From positions 16,762,001-16,826,000 of the forward strand of contig NC_072893.1 in NCBI RefSeq assembly GCF_027943255.1: a DNA stretch of 64,000 nt, given 5' to 3'. Numbering within the stretch: the first letter of the stretch is position 1; each line of letters opens with the position of its first letter. The stretch is from Anastrepha obliqua (lineage: Eukaryota; Arthropoda; Insecta; Diptera; Tephritidae). Positions 54,598 through 64,000 of this stretch are shown here, in pieces. The position numbers were made by a program, and so were the translations under genes. A model generated the notes under the pieces. The model saw nothing but the letters and a program-made list of their open reading frames with translations, made no database searches and was not told the origin of the DNA.

Positions 54598-55265
54598 CGG
54601 TCTCTCTCTCTCCCTCCGGTCTCTCTCTCTCTCTCCGGTCTCTCCCTCTTTCTTTGTCTGCCTTGAAAGTTTCACTTCTGTTATGTGTACTACGCTACAC
54701 GCACGTTTTTTTATGTTTTACAAAAGTAAAATGAATTTTATTGAAATCGGTTGAGCGGTTTTTAAATTACAGTGATCACCAGTTCAAAAAACATAGTTTT
54801 GAGAAAAAGGCTTTTAAAGTTTTGCTATCGGCTCCGGAGCGCCCTTTGTTAATTGTCGAATATCTCGAACAATACTTGTCGGATTCACACAACTTATCAC
54901 ACACTATTTTTAAGATATTATACTTTAAGAAAATGCAAAAAAAAATATTTTTTTTTTTTAATTCCGACTATCCCTAAACCCTTAAAAGAGTCAATTCTGA
55001 GTGGTATACAACCATTTGTTTACCAGAATTTTTCGAGGAATTAAGAAAAGTCAACCATCCCCAACTTATCGGCCCACACAAAAGAGTTTTTGAGCACTCA
55101 AAATATTAAGTTAATGTTTTATCCGCCTTACAGCCCTGATTTAGCATCTAATGACTTCTTTCTTTAACGAACATCTCAATTAAAATGCGAGGTCAACGTT
55201 GAAAATTAGTTCAAGCGATGTGTTTTGACTTTCAAGGAAAATACTTTGAAATGCAATGAAGCCAT
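53480..55265 (+). pseudogene. mariner transposase remnant split by a TTAA element
   Basis: Left part 53480-53776: KEMLKKFSRSDSKHVYDIV then KPETKQQSIVWLVEKELN and VNSE.YTTICLPEVFGELR. The first catalytic Asp motif (normally GDESW) is scrambled. Right part 54986-55265: PPYSPDLASNDFF-like third Asp region near 55120-55165 and a degraded end. Stops throughout. Confidence 0.8.
53777..54985. mobile_element. TTAA-flanked non-coding element, 1.2 kb
   Basis: TTAAGGGATTAGGGGTAGTC (53777) against reverse-strand TTAAGGGTTTAGGGATAGTC (54985). No transposase; a (CT)n tract (54569-54655) lies inside. TTAA ends fit piggyBac or Kolobok. Flanks on both sides carry the same ~60-bp mariner segment. Confidence 0.82.
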
Positions 55266-55320
55266 TTTTATTATCATTTTACTGTGTTCTCTTTAATGAG
55301 CGTAAAATATAAAAGACAAC

Positions 55321-55447
55321 CTTTGTTGTTGTTGTTGTTGTAGCATGCCCAAACCCCATACATGGACAGGAAATGATGCTGGGGTGACAAGTCCTTGGCC
55401 GGATATAAATCCGGGTCATTTCGGTAACGTAGAACCGACTGTCGTAG
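55321..55447 (-). mobile_element. short structured retroposon (family 2)
   Basis: Reverse copy: TTGTTGTTGTTGTTGTAGCA, TGACAAGTCCTTGGCCGGAT, ATAAATCCGGGTC, GGTAACGTAGAACCGACTGT. Possible 6-bp duplication AGACAA on both sides. Confidence 0.85.
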
Positions 55448-55449
55448 AC

Positions 55450-57185
55450 AATAACCCTGATATTCCTGTAGGGTAGCACAATAGCAACTTGAGAGTTAAT
55501 TTTATGGTAAAATGCTGCAATGATTCATTACGCAGCTATACCCAAAATGTACTCTTTTTTGCATAAAATTTAATTGACTGCGTCGATCAGGTGCTCCAGG
55601 TTATTTGAGTCAACAAATTTTCAATCGCATATGTATTTCATTTTGAATTACTTTTTTTATTGTGGTACTTTAACTATCCCTTTATAACTGTTGTTCTAAC
55701 TCGTTTCACTAGAATACCAATTAGTAAACGCCACCAATTGACTGTGAGGTGAAAACGAGAAGTCAGCATCTAAAATTAGTAAAATGCGCTAGTCAGTAAA
55801 AAAGAGAAGTTAACTTCCGAATTGATATGCTCTGAGCTGACGCATAAGTAATTCTTGGTAGATTACAATAATAAAAAAAATTGTTTTATTTACATTCCAT
55901 ACTTTTTTATAAACTGTAAATAAGGGGCAACAAAAGAAATTTAACTGAAACCGAAACCCAGCTGTTTCGCTAAGCCACTAAAAAGGCGAAAATATAAAAA
56001 TTAATTCGAAATATTCAACATTTCTTACACGCCAAAATTTATAATTGAATTTAAATGCTGCTGTACGCACAGCTGCCGCGCTCAGTACCACCTTAATTTT
56101 GTTTTTGCTTTACTGATTTACTTGTATTATTATTGTTTTTTGTTTTTTTTTTGTTTCGTCGCTGACGTTATCCGCCATTGCTGTTGTTGATTTTGTTGAG
56201 ACACTCAGCACAATTTCATATGAATCAAATTGTGAGCCAAAAGTGACTCATCTGCCATGGACACCGCCGCCAACGAACGAAATGAGAGGTAGTGGCTAAG
56301 AAAATGAAATCACAAAAAACGTAAAAAAAGCCATAAAACCATACATAAGAACAATCTTATACACATCCATATGTATATTCAAATATATACCTACACGCAT
56401 GCCATATATACAGTAAAGGGGAAATAAAGAGAAGAAATTACGGAAGACGAATAAATAAACTTACATACAGAAGATTTATAAATGCATGCCTATGTATGTA
56501 TTATATGTGTAGAGGAAAGTAAATGTGCTCTCATAGTACATATATTTAAGTTTACAGCGATTACGAAAGCCCCGGCGTGATAAGGACGCCGAAAAGTGTG
56601 AGGACTAACAATCAGCTTGTGAGGATTGTTGTTGTTGTGGAAGTGTGCTAATGCAACTTAAATGGATTTTCAATTAAGTAAATGGAGGACGGAGCAACGA
56701 GGTAGCGGATAAGTTCATCTAAATAAGGGTAGGCCAACATTCGACAAATTGGTGTAGAAACAAAGGAAGTGTGGAATGTGGTAGGGCGCCTATTGACGCC
56801 AATCAGCGGCTGACAATAAAATGACGAGGACAAGCTGCATGGGTAGAACGAAATGTTTATTATTTTTGTGAGGCTTGATGGGAAGAAACTATTTTTTACG
56901 TGAAGTTGTAATTTGATGTTAAGTAAACAAGAAGTTGTTACTTGATGCTACAAGAAGACCATAACCGTCTGGTGGAAAGTTGGAATCGCGATTTTTCGGC
57001 ATTAAAAATGCAAAATTAAAATATTTCTTTAATTATAAAAGTATTCATATACGCAAAATTCATATTACAAAATGTCTGCAGTAGCAAATATTGTTCGGAT
57101 ATGAAACCGATTCGCTTCTTTAACGTTTACGCTATTCATAATGTGAACTACAACACATGGGCTGAAACGTCGCTGGCCTAACACA
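55450..57185. other. no gene recognised
   Basis: AT-rich DNA with dipteran ATGTATGT microsatellites near 56370-56500. No open frame with recognisable content. A short GTTGTTGTTG tract at 56628 may be a scrap of the family 2 retroposon. Confidence 0.4.
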
Positions 57186-57191
57186 TATAGT

Positions 57192-59789
57192 AGTCCGTAA
57201 GCCAGCGACAGATTTTCACGACCAATTTCCTCTCAGTCGATAATTGGTAAAATGACTCAAATAGTTGCATTATGAAGCATTGTGAACGTCAGCTGCGGCT
57301 CCGAGGGTGGGTTGAGCAGTTATAGCCACCCTCGCACGTAAAAAAAAAAAATATTTTTAGTCATTTCCTCCCGATTAAAACATTGATCAAATTAAAGTTA
57401 GACTAATATTTTGAAGAAATAAAATTGTCAGCTGATTATAAAGTGGTGGATTATACGTCAGCTGGTCACACAAATATGAAAAAAAAAAATATTTTTTCAG
57501 TGATTTCCTCCCAAACGAGAATTTATCAGATGATAGTTTATGTATTGTTTTTAATAAATAAATAAGTCAGCTGGCTATATGTAGGTGGAATGTGCGTCAG
57601 CTGATGCCCTGAAGGTGTAACGTAGGAGCTAGTCGAAAACATTTACAGCCTAAGTAAATGTATCAGCTGACGAGTTTTTCCCCAACATACTGCCAGCTGA
57701 TTTGTTTTATTACTTACTTTATTACTTTTGCTCTGTTTGCACAAATCATTTGCAATAGTTTTTTTGAAATGTTTCCAATTTTTGCAATTTGTGCAAACAG
57801 AGCAAAAGTCATTATCATTGCCTTTGATAGATACATTTTCCCATCGATTAAAGACACTGAGCATAAACTCCGAGGTATGGAACAAGTAAACTTCCGTATC
57901 GATGGTCCAGATCAAGTGCGAAAAAAAGATTTTTCAATTGAGTTAAAAAATACCAACTTTAAAGAAGCACTTGTACAGTTTTTTATTGAAAATTGGGAAG
58001 AAAATTATATGGCACCATATATTAATAATAAAATAATTTATGTCAATGCTGACGATTGTTTTAAGTACGTAGTTGCAGATTCTAAAGTGGTAAAAACGGT
58101 AGAAAAAACACTTTCGTGTCCAGCTCACGAAGAAGCCGACACAAAAATAATTTTCCACGTTTGCCAGTTAGATTTTAATGCAAATGTAACGATTCGTTGC
58201 TCGGATACTGACGTATTAATAATTATGTTAGCCAATATGGGTAATATTGCAGAAGATATCCAAATTTGTATGGAAGTCGGCGTCGGAAAAAATCAAAGAT
58301 TTATCAACATAACAAAATTACATAAAGCATTAGGAGTAAATTTAAGTGCAGCGCTTCCTGCATTTTCAATAATGTCAAAATCTGAAGAATTCACTGAATG
58401 TTTCATTCAATTGTCACAACCATCTGAGAAGAGACTTGACTTTTTTGGCAAAATACAAGAGTTTGTATGTAATGTATATGGTTTGAAACGATTAAAGTTT
58501 ATAAATAAGGCGAGAGTAGCATTGTTTCAAAAGACATACAAATTTCTTGATAATGACAATTCGTTTCGATTACCTAAGAAAGGTATTGATGGCTCATCTC
58601 TTCCGCCGTGCAAAACGGAATTATATAATCATTTTCTAAGGACGTGTTATATTTCGGAAATTTGGTCTCAAGCACACCTGAAAGTACCAACTGTCAATGA
58701 ACCTTCTGACTATGGCTGGGTAGAAATAAATAACAGATATGAATTCATGTGGTTTTCTGGTACTCAGTTACCAACATCTATTGATCAAATAACTCAATCA
58801 GAAGAAGGTAAGAATTTTTTTTTAATTTTATTTTTTTTTAAACATGTATCCTAAATTATTTTTTGTATTTTTAAACAGATGACGATAATGAAGACATGGT
58901 GGAAAACAGCTCTGACAGCGACTCTGACAGTGAGTCAGAAAGAGAAGAAAGTGAGATGAGCAGAAGCGAAAATGAAAATGATTAAATTACCAAACATAAT
59001 TAAATAACTTTTTGTATTAAATCTTAAACATTATTAATTTAAGTACTGAAAAATTATAAATTAGTTGATTTGCTTAACAAAATATTTATTTATAATATTT
59101 CTATTCTTAAGAATCGGAAAGTTCCCATAAAAAATTTGATTTAATCGAAACATTGCCATAAAATTATACATTTCAGCTTGCACATTAAATGTAATGTTGA
59201 ATAACTTCAAGTACGTCATTTCCTCCCGAAAAAAAATGTTTGTGCGGATTGTTGAAATGGTCCTGTAAGTAATAAAACAAATCAGCTGGCAGTATGTTGG
59301 GGGAAAACTCGTCAGCTGATACATTTACTTAGGCTGTAACTGTTTTCGACTAGCTCCTACGTTACACCTTCAGGGCATCAGCTGACGCACATTCCACCTA
59401 CATATAGCCAGCTGACTTATTTATTTATTAAAAACAATACATAAACTATCATCTGATAAATTCTCGTTTGGGAGGAAATCACTGAAAAAAAATTTTTTTT
59501 TTCATATTTGTGTGACCAGCTGACGTATAATCCACCACTTTATAATCAGCTGACAATTTTATTTCTTCAAAATATTAGTCTAACTTTAATTTGATCAATG
59601 TTTTAATCGGGAGGAAATGACTAAAAATAATTTTTTTTTTTACGTGCGAGGGTGGCTATAACTGCTCAACCCACCCTCGGAGCCGCAGCTGACGTTCACA
59701 ATGCTTCATAATGCAACTATCTGAGTCATTTTACCAATTATCGACTGAGAGGAAATGACTGACAAAAATTAGCACCTGGCTCACGGACT
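57192..59789. mobile_element. element with ~525-bp terminal inverted repeats and FEN-like ORF
   Basis: Ends AGTCCGTAAGCCAG (57192) and, reverse strand from 59789, AGTCCGTGAGCCAG. ATAGT is duplicated at 57187-57191 and 59790-59794 (six bases, TATAGT, if the last T is counted as target). Left arm 57192-57716, right arm 59266-59789, nearly identical. Each arm repeats CAGCTG about seven times, mostly as GTCAGCTG, and has several copies of a (T)CATTTCCTCCC block. Excision restores the Tc1 terminal repeat TA-TAGTGACTCACAG at 59791. Encloses one spliced gene; no DDE transposase seen. Superfamily unknown to me. Confidence 0.88.
57658..58985 (+). CDS. transposon-borne FEN1/XPG-like (PIN-type) protein, probably truncated
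   Basis: Two exons, 57658-58807 and 58879-58985 (71-bp GT-AG intron), 418 residues. Motifs in FEN1/XPG order: VIIIAFDRYIFPSIKDTEHK (about residue 52; compare the VFDG...K..E...R motif), then PAHEEADTKIIFHV (about 158; compare the SEAEA metal-binding motif), then CSDTDVLIIML (about 181; compare the EDMDCL motif). The family-typical GCD (helix-2-turn-helix) stretch after LPAF is missing, so the enzyme may be dead. The C-terminus is acidic (NEDMVENSSDSDSDSESE). The first ~20 codons lie within the left terminal repeat, and 57721-57743 with 57790-57812 form a 23-bp inverted repeat at the start of the body, so the N-terminus is probably rearranged. Nuclease assignment is an inference from motifs only. 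Confidence 0.6.
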
Positions 59790-60732
59790 ATAGTGACTCA
59801 CAGCTTATTTGATGCAAGTAATACTTTTTTAGAAAAAAGAAAATGACTCGATGTTTATTAAACTCGTTCTGGAATTCCGTTGTTTTTGCGGATGAAAGCA
59901 AATTTAACCTTCTCAGATCTGATAGGAAGTTCTGCGTTTGGAGAAAACCAAACACCGCGATTCAACTATGTAATTTGAGCTCTACAGTTACACACGGCGG
60001 GCGCAATGTGATGGTATGGGGTTGCATGTCCTATATGGGCATCGGAAATTTAATATTTATCGAAGGAAACATGAATAAAGAGATGTATCTGGATCTGCTA
60101 AAAGATAATTTAGTACAAAGTGCGGACAAAAAGGGCCTTAGGGATTCGTTTAGGTTCTACCAAGACAACGATACCAAGCATGCGTCTGGTATTGTAAAAA
60201 CTTTGCTTATCTGAAACTGCCCACATGTAGTACAGACACCTGCACAGAATCTTGATCGAACGTTATTGAGAATTTTTGGGGTCAGTGCTGGAAAATAAAA
60301 TAAGAAACCACAAAATTTCGAATGCTTCTGATCTGCAGCGGGTACTACAGGAACAATGGGATAAAATTAGCTCGGATTATACAGCAAAACTTGTAGAATC
60401 TATGAATTCCCGATTAAAGGCTGTTCTGAATCAAAAGCGTTACCCCACTAAGTATTAGCCGTGATCATGAAATCGAAATATTAATGTGTTTATGTTTTTT
60501 GAATACTTTTAATTTAGTGCATTATTTAAGCTGTGACCTAAAACTGTAACTGCGTTATTTTAATTTGTCATATCTTTCTTATGAAGTAACATTTTTTGTT
60601 ATTTAATAAAACATTTTATTTAACAAAAAAATATATATAAGATTTTTACTGTATTAGAAATACCATAAAATATATTAATATTTTAATAATTTTTTTTTTG
60701 GCTGCATCAAATATGTAAACTGTGAGTCAGTG
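59790..60732 (+). pseudogene. Tc1-like transposon, N-terminal half deleted
   Basis: Terminal repeats TAGTGACTCACAG (59791) and, reverse from 60732, CACTGACTCACAG, both followed inward by ATTTGATGCA and bordered by TA. Transposase: VVFADESKFNLL (first Asp), GRNVMVWGCMS, FRFYQDNDTKHAS (second Asp), then a frameshift before VIENFWGQCWK (Glu of DD34E). The DNA-binding domain is deleted. The 57192-59789 element sits within its first few bases. Confidence 0.85.
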
Positions 60733-60789
60733 TAGATGTCCCTAGTTTTATTGCATTCACCTCTTTTTCAGTTAGTAGGTAGCACCAGG

Positions 60790-61260
60790 AAACATAAAAA
60801 ATGATCCATAAAAACGATTTGTATGATCGACAAGTGAAGTTGCGTGAGTTAGCTGGCATCGACAAGTTTATATTGCATCATCAAAAATTATCTAATATAT
60901 AAAACATTTGAAAGCAAATGTTGAAAGTGGGTGCCGCGTTTGCTCACTGTTGACCAAAAACAAGAACGTGTTGATGATTCTGAGCAGGGGCAACTACATG
61001 ATTTGATCTTCGAATTGCTCCCATATCCGCCGTATTTGGCAGATTTGGCTCCCAGCGACTACTGCCTGTTCACAGACCTAAAAAAAGTGCTCGCCGGTAA
61101 GAAATTTCGCTCGAATGAAAAGATTATCGCTGAATTTCAGGTTTATTTTGAGGCGAAATATAAAGCGTTCTACAAAAGTGGTACTGAAATGTTAGAGCGA
61201 CGCTGGAATGATTGTATTGTTCTTGATGAAAATTACGTTGACGTTATTCTCTGTTAGGTC
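60790..61260 (+). pseudogene. mariner remnant, centre deleted
   Basis: MPRLLTVDQKQERVDDSEQG (region just before the catalytic domain) runs directly into LPYPPYLADLAPSDYCLFTD (third Asp), KKVLAGKKFRSNEKIIAEFQ and YFEAKYKAFYKSGTEMLERR. The first and second Asp segments are deleted. Confidence 0.8.
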
Positions 61261-61629
61261 CTGTACTTTTCAGCCCATGGGCTACATCCTTCAACATTAA
61301 GGCAAGCAGTAATTGAAGCTTTTTGAAGACAATCCAGATGGAGTCGTTTTATAATCATGCCGGAGCCAAGCTGCGAAGAATAACATTGTTAGAGTGGTTA
61401 CCACGTTGGCACTTTAATAAAAACCACTTCGGTAGCTTTAGAGTATTTTTTTCTATCCAGTTTCGTCATGGTCATGACAACCCATAAAACAAGATAATCA
61501 CATTTCACTACACGGGCGTTGTGGTTATTAGTATCGCGGAGGATTTGACAAGAGATAATTAGTAAGCTGCTACAACTACAACAAAAAAAAAACAAGAGAT
61601 AATTCAGCTACGGTGCACTTGAGAGGGCT

Positions 61630-62140
61630 AGTTTACTGGGGCGGCAGCCCTTGGTCGAAGAAAATGCCCGAGTCATTCCGGTAACGAAGAACCGTCTGCC
61701 ATGGGGACTACAAAACACACGTGCTGGATCGGATTATTACAATTACAACTACAGACAGACATTAAGCGATATTCAACGAAAGATACTTAGCACCTTGCTA
61801 AGCTCCCGATCCGGGCGTACAACCACCACCTGTTGCAGAAAAAGAGCCTCGTGAGACCCGCGTAACTTTGGCAAAATTCCATTCTGGATACTGTAGCGTG
61901 TTAAACTCCTACCTATCCAGAATAGACTTCGACATACCCAATGTAGGTCCCGCCTGTGAAGGCACTCCGCATGACACTAACCACTTCATCGCATGCTCTA
62001 TCAAACCTACTCACCTAACACCCCACTCGCTCTGGACCCAATCTGTAGAAACAACGTTTCTGGGCATACCGTTAGAGTTTGACGATCAGTGACTACACCT
62101 CACTGGCAGGGCTTAATAAACTGCTTCAACAACAGCAACA
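61630..62140 (+). pseudogene. jockey-like LINE ORF2 3' end
   Basis: VTLAKFHSGYCSVLNSYLSR, IDFDIPNVGPACEGTPHDTN, HFIACSIKPTHLTPHSLWTQ: the C-terminal C..C...H...C knuckle and SLWTQP-type tail of jockey-clade elements, with CAACAACAGCAACAA at the end. Upstream, 61640-61700 carries GGGGCGGCAGCCCTTGGTCG, related to retroposon family 2. Confidence 0.8.
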
Positions 62141-62578
62141 AATGATAATTTCAGCTCGACACTTTTTGGAGAAAGTTGTTTTTTTGCTCAGCCAAAAACA
62201 TATTTCACAGAAATATTTAGAAGATCTTGCTGAAATGAAAGAACTTGTTCTGGATATCTTCAGTGATAATTTCTGAGCTGCTTTCCCTTTATCTTGGCGG
62301 TTTCCGGATGACATCAGAAGTCGTCCAGCCTCAATGTTGTCATGTACTGAGACTATGTAATTTCATCCACTTAGATCAACTACTTCCCTTTTGTATAGTA
62401 GCTTAGAGACAGAAACAAAGAAGATGTAGTAATCTCGTAAGAGACCCGAGAAACTTGAATTTTTTATTGCTTGGATTGGGATGCCATCTACTTGCATCAT
62501 AAATTGCTCATTGACCTTCTTCATCCAGGTGGTGAATAGGAGCGCAAGTTATCAAGATAATATTGATGAATCATCAGT

Positions 62579-62707
62579 TGTTGTTGTTGTAGCATCATAA
62601 AAATTCTCCATACATGTACGTGGAATGCTCCTGCAGTGATAGTCCTTGGCCGGATATAAATCCGGGTCTCTCCACTAACGTAGAACTCCACTGCCGTGCC
62701 GTCGAAC
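62579..62707 (-). mobile_element. short structured retroposon (family 2) with 10-bp target duplication
   Basis: AATCATCAGT at 62569-62578 and 62708-62717. Starts TGTTGTTGTTGTAGCATCAT, then CTCCATACATGTACGTGGAA, AGTCCTTGGCCGGATATAAA, CTAACGTAGAACTCCACTGC. Confidence 0.88.
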
Positions 62708-62741
62708 AATCATCAGTGTAAAATATCAGTGAAACTTGTTT

Positions 62742-62850
62742 TGATTGTTATTGTTGTAACAGCATAAACCTTTCCGATAAATGTTTGAGGAGTGACAGTC
62801 CTTGACGGGATATACATAAATCCAGATCGTTCCTGTAACCGACAACTATA
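62742..62850 (-). mobile_element. short structured retroposon (family 2), second adjacent copy
   Basis: Same orientation as its neighbour: TGTTATTGTTGTAACAGCAT, AGTGACAGTCCTTGACGGGA, CAGATCGTTCCTGTAACCGA. Only ~35 bp separate the two copies. Confidence 0.75.
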
Positions 62851-62859
62851 GGAATGGTA

Positions 62860-63135
62860 GGTGGGCGAGATATACCACTGTGCACGAGTAGGGAAACTAT
62901 ACGAAGCTGTCGGACATCCCGTTTTATCTCTCTCTGTTTTCATGTTTGTTCTCAAAAGATTAAGTGCAATTGTATGGCACACAAATTTTCTCAGTACCGG
63001 TTTGAGAGCGAGTTTTCGTTGTATTCTAACTGTTTATTACGAATCAATCATATTATTAATTAAATTTTTCCTGCTGAAAGCCTCCGTTGCTAGCGCTGCG
63101 TTATCTCTTTGTTTATTTAGCAATTCTATTTAAGC

Positions 63136-63172
<37 letters not shown>

Positions 63173-64000
63173 AAATTTTTACTAAACGCAGCAACTCATT
63201 TCGAGCTAAACCTAACCATACATACATATGTACATATGTATGCATCTTATGAATGTTTCGTCATACCTACACTCCAGTCACTAACTCATTCGCTGAATTG
63301 CACATGACTGGATTGAATCAATGTTGATGACTATATAGGAAGCGCAACAAAGGCATGCACATTTTGGAATGTGATTAATGTAGTTTCACTAAACTAATAG
63401 TTCTGATATACTTTATGCCATAGAATTTTATGCCATAGAATTAGCTTTAAAACCCATAGAAAAAATTTAGTCTTTTCTACGCACGAAACATAAATAAACA
63501 AAAATTGTAGGCTGGCAGTGAGACTGTCGGTGTTGAAGCTAGTTGGTTGATTCGGCTATATTTAGCCCACGCATCTGCAACAACCAGAGCAACGCCAACA
63601 CCGAATTCGACAACTTTATAGCAACAGCAGCCAAAGCAAACAACTTTGAAGGTGAAAAGCAGCAACAACACAATTGCGATAAGAGTCGTATAAGCAGCAA
63701 CTACAAAAAAGCAATAGGGTAGAATCGGTTCGAATGACATGAGTGGAAAAAGCAATAAATCCAAATCGCCAAAAAATTATCCAGAGGGACATATGTAGGT
63801 ATGTATGTACATACACTCATAGATAAGTTCTCATAAGCAAGCATAGACACCGTAAAATCTCATAGCGATCAGTATACGATCGGTGTGGGCGTATGGTAAC
63901 TTGTTCGGTGCATACAGGAGCCTCATATTCACATGTACACCAGTTAATATCTAGGAGTAGAGCAGTGGGGAGTGGCTTTGATTTCGAAATACTCCATATT
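62860..64000. other. no gene recognised
   Basis: Contains a poly-A run of about 30 (63141-63170), ATGTACATATGTATG microsatellites near 63222 and 63790, and no coding signal. The window ends here. Confidence 0.45.

Noticed and set aside
53866..54734. Open frames inside the TTAA element as a transposase
   Set aside because: No DDE or zinc motifs; parts are CT-repeat translations.
57192..59789. Assignment to P, hAT, Mutator or Transib
   Set aside because: Target duplication length, end sequence and the FEN-like protein do not match these; left unassigned.

Overview
This window is eukaryotic and reads as a higher fly, most likely a tephritid fruit fly. That is an inference from three things: two recognisable insect genes, a very AT-rich intergenic sequence with the dipteran ATGTACATATGTATG-type microsatellite, and a transposon load that includes DD41D (rosa-type) mariner and a GTTGTT-tailed short repeat. 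No prokaryotic features, rRNA, true tRNA or CRISPR array is present.

Three host genes are supported. A tektin-family gene lies on the minus strand at 3775-4239, has a possible alternative first exon at 4562-4711, and continues past the left edge. Upf2, the nonsense-mediated decay scaffold, lies on the plus strand at 17250-23549 in seven coding exons (1194 codons), with a 2.4 kb intron 5 full of transposons. The integrin beta-PS gene (mys) lies on the minus strand at 29424-48993 in eight coding exons (850 residues), with a pair of 85-nt mutually exclusive exons at 43942-44026 and 42520-42604. To my knowledge both Upf2 and mys are X-linked in Drosophila, so the window probably belongs to Muller element A.

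Almost everything else is mobile DNA. Region by region: 1-3710 holds piggyBac, LINE, SINE and mariner remnants. 5538-6407 is a large palindrome. 6449-8325 holds mariner, rosa, SINE and LINE pieces. 10800-16938 is a TTAA-flanked element with two piggyBac elements nested inside it. 20393-22620 is a mariner/Tc1 cluster inside Upf2 intron 5. 24380-26415 holds LINE and SINE debris. The mys introns contain MITEs, a 60-bp hairpin, tandem arrays, an inverted duplication and LINE pieces. 49212-55447 holds nested LINEs and mariners, including one well-preserved 5'-truncated LINE with a 13-bp target duplication, and a TTAA element. 57192-59789 is a 2.6 kb element with ~525-bp terminal inverted repeats, and 59790-62850 holds Tc1, mariner and LINE remnants plus two short repeats.

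The most interesting object is the 57192-59789 element. It has precise ends, a 5-6 bp target duplication inside a Tc1 terminal repeat, long inverted repeats studded with CAGCTG sites, and one spliced ORF whose motifs resemble FEN1/XPG (PIN-like) nucleases rather than a DDE transposase. Next in interest are a ~130-bp structured short repeat with a CAA tail and two 10-bp target duplications, the nested TTAA elements, and a TTAA element flanked by a 60-bp duplication.
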